NCBI GenBank assembly: GCA_964540765.1 | Contig: CAZINW010000009.1 | Location: 3,698 to 67,697, forward strand | Direction of reading: 5' to 3' | Length of the DNA stretch: 64,000 nucleotides | DNA from: CAZJLN01 sp964540765 | Lineage (GTDB): Bacteria > Chloroflexota > Anaerolineae > Anaerolineales > Anaerolineaceae | Shown: positions 35,238 through 43,084 of the stretch, in pieces | Position numbering within the stretch: position 1 is the stretch's first letter | Layout: the number at the start of each line of letters is the position of its first letter | Translations under genes and position numbers: made by a program | The notes under the pieces: model-generated | The model's input: only the letters and a program-made list of their open reading frames with translations | The model's database searches: none | What the model was told of the DNA's origin: nothing

Positions 35238-35738
35238 ATGTTTCATCAAATGCTTGAGTCCGTTGATAAAATAGTTCATTTTGATAGCGCCAAGGCGCAT
35301 TGTGATATTCCCTGTGGCATCTATGATCCGCACCATGCCCAGTTGGGAGCTCTCACTGTCATTCGTATGATCGACCTGATGGCTGGTCTGGAAAAAGATC
35401 ACCCCGAAAAGGATCTGACTTGGCATAACAGCATGAGCCGCTACATCGCGGTCAAGGAAGAGCATGCTGAAATGGTCAAACACGAAGTTCGCATCATTTG
35501 GGGTGATTTTATGAAACCCGAGCACGCTGAAAAGTTCCCTGAACTCACTGCCCTGGTTGATAAGATTATGAAGCTTGGTTCCAAAGCCCGTCAGACAGCG
35601 GATCGTCAACTGGCATTGGAATTATTGGCTGCCGTAAACCGCTTCGCAGAGATCTTCTGGGAGATCAAGGGAATTCAAACCAAAAAAACCAAAGCACCTT
35701 ATGCCCCGGCTGAAGAAGTGGTCTATCCCGTTCTATAA
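35238..35738 (+). CDS. sodN: nickel superoxide dismutase precursor
   Basis: 166 residues. After a 20-residue leader the chain reads HCDIPCGIYDP, the nickel hook: His21, Cys22, Cys26 and Tyr29 become residues 1, 2, 6 and 9 once the leader is cut off. The remainder is the four-helix bundle of Ni-SOD. It dismutates superoxide in the cytoplasm; the mature amino-terminal histidine must be exposed for nickel binding, which requires the protease encoded next (one-base overlap). An excellent ribosome site (GAGGAGG) precedes the ATG. Identification is secure from the hook motif. Confidence 0.97.
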   Translation: MFHQMLESVDKIVHFDSAKAHCDIPCGIYDPHHAQLGALTVIRMIDLMAGLEKDHPEKDLTWHNSMSRYIAVKEEHAEMVKHEVRIIWGDFMKPEHAEKFPELTALVDKIMKLGSKARQTADRQLALELLAAVNRFAEIFWEIKGIQTKKTKAPYAPAEEVVYPVL

Positions 35739-36034
35739 TGCTCAGGTTTATGAAGGTAAAAGGTGAAAGCCTTTATCCAGATTATCGCAATGGAGACTTT
35801 GTGTTGGTGGCAAAGTCTCCATTGCCATTCAATAAAGTCAAGCCCGGGGATATCATCGTTTTCAATCAGCCTCAATATGGCATGATGATCAAGCGGGTAT
35901 CAAAGGTATCTTCGCATGGACTGGATGTGCGCGGGTCATTGGTGGAAAGCATTGACAGTCGCTTTTTTGGTCTGGTTCCGTTAAAAGATGTGTTGGGTAA
36001 GGTCATCTGGCATATACGCCAGCGTGGATTTTAG
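35738..36034 (+). CDS. sodX: nickel-type superoxide dismutase maturation protease
   Basis: 98-residue S26-type peptidase. Catalytic Ser11 lies in KGESLYPDYRNGD and the catalytic Lys52 in GMMIKRVSKV; PGDIIVFNQP is the conserved middle box. No membrane anchor, unlike signal peptidases, as expected for SodX acting on a cytoplasmic precursor. It overlaps sodN by one base (TAATG), and its only plausible partner is that gene. An in-frame ATG at residue 5 is an alternative start. Confidence 0.9.
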   Translation: MLRFMKVKGESLYPDYRNGDFVLVAKSPLPFNKVKPGDIIVFNQPQYGMMIKRVSKVSSHGLDVRGSLVESIDSRFFGLVPLKDVLGKVIWHIRQRGF

Positions 36035-36299
36035 AGATGTAAAAAAACACCCTGAGGCTTTCACTCAAGCATTCGGCTCGCAAGATGATCTTTTATTTAA
36101 TCCAATAAATAGGGCTGACCTGTCAGTTCCTCCAGGCATGGTCGTCCTGTTTACTTTCAATTTCGTGATCCTTATTAATGAGTATGGCTGCATAAAATTG
36201 GATCGTTCATAAAATGCTATACTTAAGCAGGTTATCCCTGCCCTGAGGATAAGTGCTCATTACCTTGACGTCTTCATGTTGCATTTAATAAAGGTACCC
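36035..36299. other. 265-base gap between sodX and the GH116 gene
   Basis: Only a possible -10 (TATACT at 36218-36223) is visible. No hairpin with a U-run, no RNA gene. An open frame at 35988-36212 runs through it but has no ribosome site and no family resemblance. Confidence 0.5.
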
Positions 36300-38780
36300 A
36301 TGACCAGTCACTCACTCGCCCGAAAATATGCCTGGAAGCGCAAATTTGATGCCCCTTCCCCGCAGCCCATCCAACCCATAAAGATCACGCCAAAATTGAT
36401 CGTGGAGATGCTTCCCGTACTTGGACGCATTTTGAAGCTTGAGAAAAATTTAAAGAAACAGGGACGCCGCCCATTTTTTGATGCGGTAAAGAGTGGCTAT
36501 CCTGTCATCCCTGTGCATGGCGTCCCATTGGGCGGTTTGGGCGGTGGAACCATCACCAGGGGTTGGCGGGGAGACTTCACGCGCTGGCAAATGCACCCCG
36601 GCATTTACCTTTACCATACGGTAGACGCAGATCAATTCTCAGTGCGGGTGGCAAGAAAAAATGAAAAAATCCAGGCACTGGTACTGAATTCTGCAAAACC
36701 AGAAGGGGATTACCTGCAAAGCTGGCATTGGGGGTTGGATCCTGCCAGAGCCAGCTATGAAGCGCTTTTCCCGCGTGCCTGGACTGTGTATGAGGAGCCC
36801 GTGTCGGGCGTTCGTCTGACCTGTAAACAGGTCTCTCCATTTATCCCAGGGAATTATCAGGAAAGCAGCTACCCCGTCAGCGTTTTCGTTTGGAAGATTG
36901 AGAACACCGGCAGCATAGAGGCTGAGATCAGCCTAATGTTCACATTTCAAAATGGCATTGGCACGGATAATGACCTTAAAGGCGGGTATGGCAATCACCT
37001 GGTCAGACAGAAAGTTCAAGGTGGAGAAATTGTTGAGGTTGACCTGGCACATACCCTTCGCATGCCAAAACCTCTTGAAAAGGGGCAGACCCTGGCGGAA
37101 CAGCATGAGTTTGAGGACAGCCTGACATTGGCAATCGCAGCATTGGCAAACCGGGATGTGAAGGTGAGTTACCTTACCCGTTTTCTGACCACCTCTCAAG
37201 GTCTGGATGTCTGGGCGGATTTTGAGACAGATGGTGAGCTGGACAATTATGAAAATGATAAAGCCTCTTCTTCAGGCGCTGCCATTGGCGCCGCATTGGC
37301 AGCCAAAGTATGTGTGCCAGCAGGACATAAACGCGAGATTGTCTTTGCCCTGGCATGGGACATGCCAAAGGCACGCTTTGGTCTGGGTACTGCCTGGTAT
37401 CGACGCTACACAAAATTCATGGGGAATGATGGAAAAGCCGCACCGAAATTGATCAAAGTGGCACTCACTGGTTGGCAGGGGTGGGATAAAGCCATCAAGA
37501 AATGGCAGAAACCTATTCTTGAAGATCCTTCCCTTCCGGATTGGTATAAGTCAATGCTTTTCAATGAGACCTACTACCTTGTGGATGGGGGTACCATCTG
37601 GACAAACGGCCGCGTCGAAGATGAAATGGATGAAGCGCAATACCTTCCCGAACCAGAGATTGGGCATTTTGGCTACCTGGAAAGCCACGGATATCGCATG
37701 TTGAACACCTATGATGTGCATTTCTATGCATCATTTGCATTGGCTAAGCTCTTCCCTGAACTGGATTTGAGCCTGCAGAGAGATTTTGCCAACTCAGTCT
37801 TTGTTGAACACCCTGGAGAGGTTCATTTTTTCCTCTCAGGTGCCAGAGGTCCCAGGAAAGTCTGTGGGGCTGTTCCACATGACTTGGGCGCACCCACAGA
37901 AGATCCATGGCGTTTGGTGAATGCTTACAATGCCCAAGATGTGTCCCGCTGGAAAGATTTGAATGCCAAGTTTGTCTTGCTGGTGATGAGGGATTATAGC
38001 CTGACCCATGACAAACAATTTCTTGTAGAGGTGTGGCCCGCAGTTAAGCAGGCTGTTGGCTATCTGCAGCAGTTTGACCGGGATGGAGATGGCATGATCG
38101 AAAATGAGGGCTTCCCGGACCAGACCTATGACGCATGGACCGCCAGAGGTCCCAGCGCTTATAGCGGAGGGTTGTGGCTCGCCTGTCTAAAATCTGCCAG
38201 CAAGTTGGCGATGTTGATGGGAGAAAAAGACCTGGCACTGGATTATCTCAAGCGTTATGAGATGGGACAGCGGGTATTTGAGGACCAACTCTGGAATGGC
38301 AGTTATTATAATTATGAAAGCAGCAATAGCAGGCATAAAGACAGCATCATGGCGGATCAGTTAGCAGGTCACTGGTATGCGATTGCCTGCGGTCTGGGTG
38401 GGATTGTGCCTGATAAACATGCACGTTCGGCACTGGAAAAAACCTATGTCTTGAATGTGAATGGTTACCAGGAGAAAACTCTCGGTGCCATGAATGGCAT
38501 GCGCCCGGATGGTCAAGTGGATCGCACCTGCACCCAGTCCAGTGAGATTTGGAGCGGCACCACCTTTGCCGTAGCAGCAGCCATGTTGCAGGCAGGTATG
38601 ATAAAAGAAGCCTTTACTACCGCAAGAGGGATCTACGAGATGGTTTATGAGAAATTCGGTCTGTGGTTCCAAACCCCTGAAGCTTTGAGCGTAGACAACA
38701 CCGTCAGAGCGATCAGCTATATGCGACCGCTCGCCATCTGGGCAATCCAACAGGCTTGGGAGGAGCGAACCAACAAGTAA
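36300..38780 (+). CDS. GH116 beta-glucosidase/glucosylceramidase-like enzyme
   Basis: 826 residues. The N-terminal domain contains PLGGLGGGTITRGWRGDFTRW (about 77-95), diagnostic of the GBA2/GH116 family. In the (alpha/alpha)6 domain the nucleophile is Glu423 in LFNETYYLVDGG and the acid/base Asp607 in FPDQTYDAW. Such enzymes hydrolyse beta-glucosides, in animals glucosylceramide. No signal peptide. ATG 36300 has AAGG six bases upstream and is preferred to 36276. It stands alone, convergent with msrQ, outside the mannoside operon. A weak -10 (TATACT, 36218-36223) lies upstream. Confidence 0.9.
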   Translation: MTSHSLARKYAWKRKFDAPSPQPIQPIKITPKLIVEMLPVLGRILKLEKNLKKQGRRPFFDAVKSGYPVIPVHGVPLGGLGGGTITRGWRGDFTRWQMHPGIYLYHTVDADQFSVRVARKNEKIQALVLNSAKPEGDYLQSWHWGLDPARASYEALFPRAWTVYEEPVSGVRLTCKQVSPFIPGNYQESSYPVSVFVWKIENTGSIEAEISLMFTFQNGIGTDNDLKGGYGNHLVRQKVQGGEIVEVDLAHTLRMPKPLEKGQTLAEQHEFEDSLTLAIAALANRDVKVSYLTRFLTTSQGLDVWADFETDGELDNYENDKASSSGAAIGAALAAKVCVPAGHKREIVFALAWDMPKARFGLGTAWYRRYTKFMGNDGKAAPKLIKVALTGWQGWDKAIKKWQKPILEDPSLPDWYKSMLFNETYYLVDGGTIWTNGRVEDEMDEAQYLPEPEIGHFGYLESHGYRMLNTYDVHFYASFALAKLFPELDLSLQRDFANSVFVEHPGEVHFFLSGARGPRKVCGAVPHDLGAPTEDPWRLVNAYNAQDVSRWKDLNAKFVLLVMRDYSLTHDKQFLVEVWPAVKQAVGYLQQFDRDGDGMIENEGFPDQTYDAWTARGPSAYSGGLWLACLKSASKLAMLMGEKDLALDYLKRYEMGQRVFEDQLWNGSYYNYESSNSRHKDSIMADQLAGHWYAIACGLGGIVPDKHARSALEKTYVLNVNGYQEKTLGAMNGMRPDGQVDRTCTQSSEIWSGTTFAVAAAMLQAGMIKEAFTTARGIYEMVYEKFGLWFQTPEALSVDNTVRAISYMRPLAIWAIQQAWEERTNK

Positions 38781-38798
38781 GATCAGTCTGCAACCGTT

Positions 38799-39428
38799 TT
38801 ATCGTCTTAATGCAAAGAATAATCTGATCATCAATAAAACCACAAGCACAAGAGCTGCAATCAGCGGCTCCACGACATCACCCTGCAGCAATAAGATATT
38901 GCCCTTCCCTGCCCAGGCAAAGTGAATTATGATCAGGATAGCTGATATATAGACCAGACTGTGAAGGTATTTCCATCCTTTACCCAATTTTGCAATCCAA
39001 AAATTAAATGAAGTTAGTGTAAGCAGCAAAAGAATAAAAAACGCAATCAAACCGATCTGTATGAAATGATTTTGACGAAAAGTTTGCCAGATTGCAGTCC
39101 AATCAAGCCTGTAATCCCAAACAATGTAAATCAATAAATGCAATAAAGCATATTTAAAAGCATAAAGGCCAAGGTCACGTCGTATTGATGAAAGTCCCTT
39201 CAGTTTAAATATTTGACAAATTGGTGTTACGGCCAATGATAGCAGTAAAAACACGAGAGCAGCCCGACCAGTCAGGTGCAGAGCTGTTTGAGAGGGATTA
39301 AAACCCAAGCGGCCAGTCAGAGCACCCACCACCAATATTAATAGTGGAACAGCAGCACCGCCATGCACAAGTATGTTCAGCCAAAGCGGCGTATTGTTGG
39401 ACCTAACGTGAGTACTGTTACCTTCCAT
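38799..39428 (-). CDS. msrQ: protein-methionine-sulfoxide reductase heme-binding subunit
   Basis: 209 residues, six membrane segments of the ferric-reductase-like (YedZ/MsrQ) family, with conserved histidines in TALHLTG, YALLHLLIY and KYLHSLVYIS that bind heme. It passes electrons from the quinone pool to MsrP on the outer face of the membrane. It follows msrP by five bases and shares its transcript. The amino-terminal 20 residues are polar, and the ribosome site at the chosen ATG is weak. Confidence 0.92.
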   Translation of the reverse strand: MEGNSTHVRSNNTPLWLNILVHGGAAVPLLILVVGALTGRLGFNPSQTALHLTGRAALVFLLLSLAVTPICQIFKLKGLSSIRRDLGLYAFKYALLHLLIYIVWDYRLDWTAIWQTFRQNHFIQIGLIAFFILLLLTLTSFNFWIAKLGKGWKYLHSLVYISAILIIIHFAWAGKGNILLLQGDVVEPLIAALVLVVLLMIRLFFALRR

Positions 39429-39433
39429 GGTGT

Positions 39434-40357
39434 CTAATAATTTACTGCCAGATTCATGCCTTCATACAGGTTACCTACTTCATCAGCGTAACCGTTATGA
39501 AGCAGGGTTGGTCTGCGTCCAGGCTCTCCGATACGTCGTTCGGTCGCTTGTGACCAACGTGGGTGGTCCACTGCTGGGTTCACGTTGGCATAAAAACCAT
39601 ATTCCTCTGGCGCAATGGAATTCCACATGGTAACTGGCTGATCTGATACAAGCTCGATCTTGACAATGGATTTAATGCTTTTAAAACCATACTTCCACGG
39701 TATCACCAGCCTGATTGGCGCGCCATTTTGTGGCTGCAGGGACTCTTCATAAAGACCGGTTGCCAAAATGGTGAGATCATGCATGGCTTCGTCCAGTCTT
39801 AATCCTTCCAGGTAGGGCCATGGAAAGACAGATAATTCCTGCTGTGGCATTTCCTTGGGACGAAATACAGTTTCAAAACCCACATATTTTGCTTCAGGCA
39901 GGGGTTCCACATCCTTCAACAGTTTCCAAAAGGGGAATCCGATCCATGGCAATACCATTGACCATCCTTCAACACAGCGCATACGATAGATGCGTTCTTC
40001 CTGCTGGTAAGCTCTTATTACATCATCCATGCTTAATGTGACGGGTTTTTTCACCAGACCACTGATCTCAATCTGCCAGGGATCAGTGGTGAAGTCTTTG
40101 GCAACTTCGTTCACACCGTCCTTCGAAAGACTGAATTCATAATAATTGATGTATCCTGTGGCGGCTTCGTAAGCGGTTAGAATATCCAGTTCGGGGGTGG
40201 TTTCTCCATTCAACGGCTTCATAGCCGGCGCACATGCAGCCAACACCGCCGCAGCTGATACAGTCCCCATAGACTTGATAAATTGGCGTCTCGCCTGATA
40301 CAGATGCTTTGGCGTGATCTCATCCTTCAAACTGGTCTTATCATTTGTTTTCTTCAT
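39434..40357 (-). CDS. msrP: protein-methionine-sulfoxide reductase catalytic subunit
   Basis: 307 residues of the YedY/MsrP sulfite-oxidase-fold family. A twin-arginine export signal reads RRQFIKSMGTVSAAAVLAAC. YRMRCVEGWSMVLPW contains the Cys that ligates the molybdenum of molybdopterin. It repairs oxidised methionine in exported proteins, with electrons from the adjacent MsrQ. The frame extends to a TTG at 40375, but ATG 40357 with AAGG nine bases upstream is the likely start. The Cys after AAVLAA may also make it a lipoprotein, unusual for this family. Confidence 0.93.
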   Translation of the reverse strand: MKKTNDKTSLKDEITPKHLYQARRQFIKSMGTVSAAAVLAACAPAMKPLNGETTPELDILTAYEAATGYINYYEFSLSKDGVNEVAKDFTTDPWQIEISGLVKKPVTLSMDDVIRAYQQEERIYRMRCVEGWSMVLPWIGFPFWKLLKDVEPLPEAKYVGFETVFRPKEMPQQELSVFPWPYLEGLRLDEAMHDLTILATGLYEESLQPQNGAPIRLVIPWKYGFKSIKSIVKIELVSDQPVTMWNSIAPEEYGFYANVNPAVDHPRWSQATERRIGEPGRRPTLLHNGYADEVGNLYEGMNLAVNY

Positions 40358-40489
40358 ACTTAATCGCCTTAACAATATTTTACATGAAGGTTGTAAAATC
40401 GGTGAGGAAAAACCTTATAATATCCATCAAAAAATATCTTATCCTGGCGAAAGATGATTTCCTGCCTGATCCCATAATGGGTTTTTGGT

Positions 40490-40498
40490 TGGTATAAT
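40490..40498 (+). promoter_or_regulatory. extended -10 promoter element
   Basis: TGG followed by TATAAT (40493-40498) forms an extended -10 upstream of the EEP-family gene; no good -35 is visible, which such promoters tolerate. Confidence 0.5.
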
Positions 40499-40588
40499 AC
40501 CTGTCAGGTAAAGAATTTTAGTTGGTGTATGCGGCGTAGCACATATGAATAGATGCATTACAAATTCTTCAGCAAAAAGGGTTTAGTT

Positions 40589-41497
40589 ATGAACCTTGAA
40601 ACGAATCATTTTAGGCTTATGACCCTGAATATTGGCGGGGGCATGAAGCAGTATGAGGGTGCGGTTGATAGCATGTCTGCAGAAAAACACCGGGCAATGA
40701 CCTCTCTCATCGCCAAAATGCAGGCTGATATCCTTTGCATTCAGGAAGTGACCCAATTTATTGATGCGGATGGATTATTGCACAGTATGATGGATCATAT
40801 CCGTGAGGCTTGGGAATACCCCCATTTTTTGTACGGTGAAACCCTTTCAATGAGACACCACATGCAGGTCAAGAAAGATAAAATGGTGGACGGGCTTTTT
40901 AACGATTGGTTGGACTGGTCAAAAGGCAACGCGATTTTTTCTCGCTATCCCTTCGCACGCTTGGGAGATGAAACCAGGGAAGGTACCCCGCGCAATGTCC
41001 CTATTTTTCAACCGCTTTCATACGAAGGCAGCCGCGATACTGACCCGCGTTATGTCATCCTGGGACGCGTTAAACAACCTCCCTTTCCATACATTGTTAA
41101 CCTGCATCTGACCACCCTCGTGGGAGAGCGTGGATCTTCCGCCTGGTCGGATGTGATTGATGCAGCCCGTCTCACCCGCCAACAACAGTTGAGCAGGATC
41201 CTTGAACTGGTGCAGCGTCATATCCTGGATTTGGGTCACCCGCTGATACTGATGGGGGATTTCAATGCCAATCCTGATGAATATACCATCAAGGAATACC
41301 TGGAAAAAGAGATGGGGTTTGTACGCCTGGAACCACACAATCCAATTGCAACCCACCCGCAAGCCGGTATGGTCGATCATATCTTCTTTGCCCCAGTGGG
41401 TCGCCTGGTCAGTTATGAGTGTTGGATCGAAAACCAAAAGCTGGCACATCAGGTCTCGGATCATTTGCCTGTTGTAGCCGATATCAATATTAATTAA
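40589..41497 (+). CDS. endonuclease/exonuclease/phosphatase family protein
   Basis: 302 residues of the EEP fold. All core motifs are present: MTLNIGGGM (Asn), CIQEVT (metal Glu), LHLTTL, LMGDFNANP (catalytic Asp/Asn), and the C-terminal SDHLPV histidine. Members cut DNA, RNA, phospholipids or phosphoinositides; the substrate is not evident. No signal peptide. ATG 40589 has AAGGG seven bases upstream, better than the frame start at 40553. It is followed after 55 bases by glmM on the same strand. Confidence 0.85.
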   Translation: MNLETNHFRLMTLNIGGGMKQYEGAVDSMSAEKHRAMTSLIAKMQADILCIQEVTQFIDADGLLHSMMDHIREAWEYPHFLYGETLSMRHHMQVKKDKMVDGLFNDWLDWSKGNAIFSRYPFARLGDETREGTPRNVPIFQPLSYEGSRDTDPRYVILGRVKQPPFPYIVNLHLTTLVGERGSSAWSDVIDAARLTRQQQLSRILELVQRHILDLGHPLILMGDFNANPDEYTIKEYLEKEMGFVRLEPHNPIATHPQAGMVDHIFFAPVGRLVSYECWIENQKLAHQVSDHLPVVADININ

Positions 41498-41552
41498 TGG
41501 AAGGATTGCTGACCAGATTTTATTGCTCTAAACTCAGGTCAGAGATAATAAT

Positions 41553-43031
41553 ATGGGAAAAACACGCTATTTCGGCACAGATGGTATCAGGGGCAAAGTG
41601 GGCAACCATCCTTTGGTTCCAGATTTTGTACTTAGATTAGGCTATGCTTCCGGTAAAGTACTGGGAAATGCCACAAAAGCGCATCCAACCTTTTTGGTTG
41701 GCAGGGATACCCGCCAATCTGGTCAGATGCTGCAAAGTGCATTGACTGCCGGCATGCTTGCCAGTGGCGCCACAGTCATTGACCTGGGGGTGATCACCAC
41801 ACCGGGTGTTGCGTTCATGGCTAGAAAATTGAACGCAGATGCCGGCGTTGTCATTTCTGCATCACATAATCCTGTCGATGAAAATGGCATTAAATTCTTC
41901 AATCCTGGCGGTATGAAACTCAATGAAGATGTTGAACTAGGCATGGAGACCCTTATCGATGGTGAAATGGTGCTCTCACAAATGCATTCAGCAGATTTCG
42001 GTCGCAGCATTGATGGCACGGATATGCGCGAGCTCTATGTTGATGACCTTGTGGACGAACAAAATGGTTTGAAATTGGATCAATTGAGCCTGGTGCTGGA
42101 TTGCGCCAATGGAGCTGCCTCCTGGTATGCCCCTGAGGTTTTTTCAAGGTTGGGTGCCACCATCGTTGCGATCAATGCCTCACCCACGGGAACAAACATC
42201 AATAACATGGCTGGCTCAGAGCACGTCCGCTCACATCCGGGTAACCTGGCAGCCCTGATCCGCCAGTATGGTGCCAATTTCGGCATTGTCTTTGATGGCG
42301 ATGCTGATCGGGTCATTTTTGTGGATGAAAATGGGGATCTTGTTGATGGTGATCACATGCTCGCCATCCTGGCTGATTATCTGCATAAACACGACAAATT
42401 GCTTGGGGATACCATCGTATCAACCACGATGGCAAACGGCGCTTTGATCAATTACTTTGATAAAAGAAATATGCGTTTCATTGAAACACCCGTCGGTGAC
42501 AAGTATGTGATGGAAGAGCTTGTCAGGTTGCAGGCTCTAGGCGAAAACCAGGAGCAGTTTGGGTTGGGTGGAGAACAGTCCGGTCATATCATCCTCATGG
42601 ATGAACTGCACCGCACAGGGGATGGCATTCGTACAGCACTCTATGTGATCAAGGCATTCCTGGAGAGTAACCAGGCATCGCTGGCGGCACTGTCTGCCAG
42701 CATTCAAAAATACCCTCAACTGGTGGCTTCTTGTAATGTTGCCAACAAACCGGAGTTGGAGACAATGGAAGGTTTAACTACCTTGTTGGCATCAATCCGG
42801 GAAGAACTCCCTGGAATAGTGCGAATGAATGCCCGTTATTCAGGCACTGAACCGAAATTCAGGCTCATGTTGGAAGCGGATAATCGTCACAATATTCAGG
42901 AGTTGGCTTCAAGAGCCTGGGCTGTCTGCGAGTTTATCCAATCCGCCTCCCAGACACCCAAAGGTGCCACGGTGGAAGTTCTAAACGTGACCAGCGGTGG
43001 CTTGTTGGCAAAACCATCCAATCCCTGCTAG
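41553..43031 (+). CDS. glmM: phosphoglucosamine mutase
   Basis: 492 residues, alpha-D-phosphohexomutase family. TRYFGTDGIRGKVG at the start, phosphoserine Ser104 in ISASHNPVDENGIKFF, metal loop DGDADRV near 249 and phosphate-binding RYSGTEPKFRLM near 430 all fit GlmM, which converts glucosamine-6-P to glucosamine-1-P for peptidoglycan precursors. It is about 40 residues longer than usual, partly through a C-terminal tail after residue 460. Another member of the same superfamily lies directly downstream. The ribosome site is weak. Confidence 0.88.
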   Translation: MGKTRYFGTDGIRGKVGNHPLVPDFVLRLGYASGKVLGNATKAHPTFLVGRDTRQSGQMLQSALTAGMLASGATVIDLGVITTPGVAFMARKLNADAGVVISASHNPVDENGIKFFNPGGMKLNEDVELGMETLIDGEMVLSQMHSADFGRSIDGTDMRELYVDDLVDEQNGLKLDQLSLVLDCANGAASWYAPEVFSRLGATIVAINASPTGTNINNMAGSEHVRSHPGNLAALIRQYGANFGIVFDGDADRVIFVDENGDLVDGDHMLAILADYLHKHDKLLGDTIVSTTMANGALINYFDKRNMRFIETPVGDKYVMEELVRLQALGENQEQFGLGGEQSGHIILMDELHRTGDGIRTALYVIKAFLESNQASLAALSASIQKYPQLVASCNVANKPELETMEGLTTLLASIREELPGIVRMNARYSGTEPKFRLMLEADNRHNIQELASRAWAVCEFIQSASQTPKGATVEVLNVTSGGLLAKPSNPC

Positions 43032-43084
43032 ATTCCATTGTTTATCGTGCTTTAATTTAAGTAAAAAAGGAGAATCACATTTCA

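Noticed and set aside
35988..36212. 74-codon frame after sodX
   Set aside because: It overlaps the sodX end, lacks a ribosome site and reads as non-protein-like sequence.
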